Source: DAOUMU01 sp034409055
GTDB taxonomy: Bacteria; Chloroflexota; Anaerolineae; 4572-78; J111
Reading direction: 5' to 3'
DNA length: 5,694 nt
Assembly: GCA_034409055.1 (NCBI GenBank)
Contig: DAOUMU010000126.1
Coordinates: 1 to 5,694, forward strand
Shown piece by piece: positions 5,629 through 5,694 of this stretch. Each line of letters begins with the position of its first letter. The stretch's first letter is position 1. A program made the position numbers and the translations under genes. Under the pieces are notes generated by a model that was given only the letters and a program-made list of their open reading frames with translations, was not told the DNA's origin and ran no database searches.

Positions 5629-5694
5629 ACAGTAGCTCTCGATATCAGCAAAAACTAGATCTTGCCAAATGGATTCACGCTTTATGTCAATATA
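5598..5694 (+). other. Possible 5' start of a gene running off the window
   Basis: One frame stays open from a TAA at 5553-5555 to the window end and reads plausibly protein-like near the edge (K-L-D-L-A-K-W-I-H-A-L-C-Q-Y). The only possible start is TTG 5598, with no properly spaced ribosome-binding site, and it lies inside the hairpin. Another frame has ATG 5669 (M-D-S-R-F-M-S-I), also without a site. I recognise neither; no function is assigned. Confidence 0.15.

Larger units (their letters stand above)
5408..5694. other. AT-richer intergenic tail with repeats and hairpins
   Basis: No convincing complete gene is seen on either strand. Base composition drops clearly toward AT after about 5510 compared with the coding region. 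The stretch holds an extended -10 promoter, two families of short tandem repeats and a long hairpin, each listed separately. No clear rho-independent terminator follows the selenoprotein gene; the only pairing close to its stop is ACCAAC (5412-5417) with GTTGGT (5449-5454) across a 31-base gap. Confidence 0.6.

Noticed and set aside
5582..5660. ACTAGAT direct repeat (5583-5589 and 5654-5660) as a target-site duplication
   Set aside because: Seven matching bases 71 apart in AT-rich DNA are likely by chance, and there is no transposase or terminal inverted repeat between them.

Overview
The window is moderately GC-rich bacterial DNA carrying part of a peptide-type ABC importer locus, followed by a small redox gene. 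The organism is most likely an uncultured Chloroflexota (Anaerolineae/Caldilineae-like) bacterium. That is inference from the Cys-bearing binding-protein sequences, the acidic Ala/Glu linker and the Cys-containing loop in the second permease; there is no rRNA or marker gene here to prove it.

Layout. Positions 1-2631 hold the 3' part of a very large solute-binding protein gene whose start lies before the window. It joins a complete-looking LivK-type (type I periplasmic binding fold) domain to a DppA/OppA-type (SBP_bac_5) domain, and the second domain is circularly permuted: its normal N-terminal segment sits at the C-terminus. A two-tier hairpin with a T-tract (2675-2726) ends this unit. A sigma70-like promoter (TTGACA, 17 bp, TATCTT) overlaps the hairpin and appears to drive a second unit: a DppB-like permease (2761-3843), a DppC-like permease (3856-4797) and, 7 bases later, a thioredoxin-fold gene (4805-5407). 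No ATPase gene (DppD/DppF) is visible.

The most interesting item is the thioredoxin-fold gene. It looks like two ORFs (4805-5191 and 5207-5407) in the same frame separated by one TGA. That TGA falls exactly on the first cysteine of the CxxC redox motif of an AhpF-N-terminal/PDO-like protein, giving T-P-T-U-P-N-C. The reading frame and homology continue undisturbed to a TAA, and a stem-loop lies just downstream of the TGA. The simplest reading is one 200-residue selenoprotein with Sec at residue 129, which ordinary gene callers would split or truncate.

Positions 5408-5694 are AT-richer and hold no convincing complete gene. They contain a perfect extended -10 promoter, heptanucleotide TTSGTCR repeats, an 8-bp AACCAACT tandem repeat, a long hairpin, and possibly the start of a gene that runs off the window.

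How it works together: the permease pair would form the membrane channel of a peptide/oligopeptide-type importer. The upstream binding protein is the obvious delivery partner for its SBP_bac_5 half, while the LivK-like half would normally serve a different transporter class. The selenoprotein has no evident transport role and probably shares transcription with the permeases by position only.
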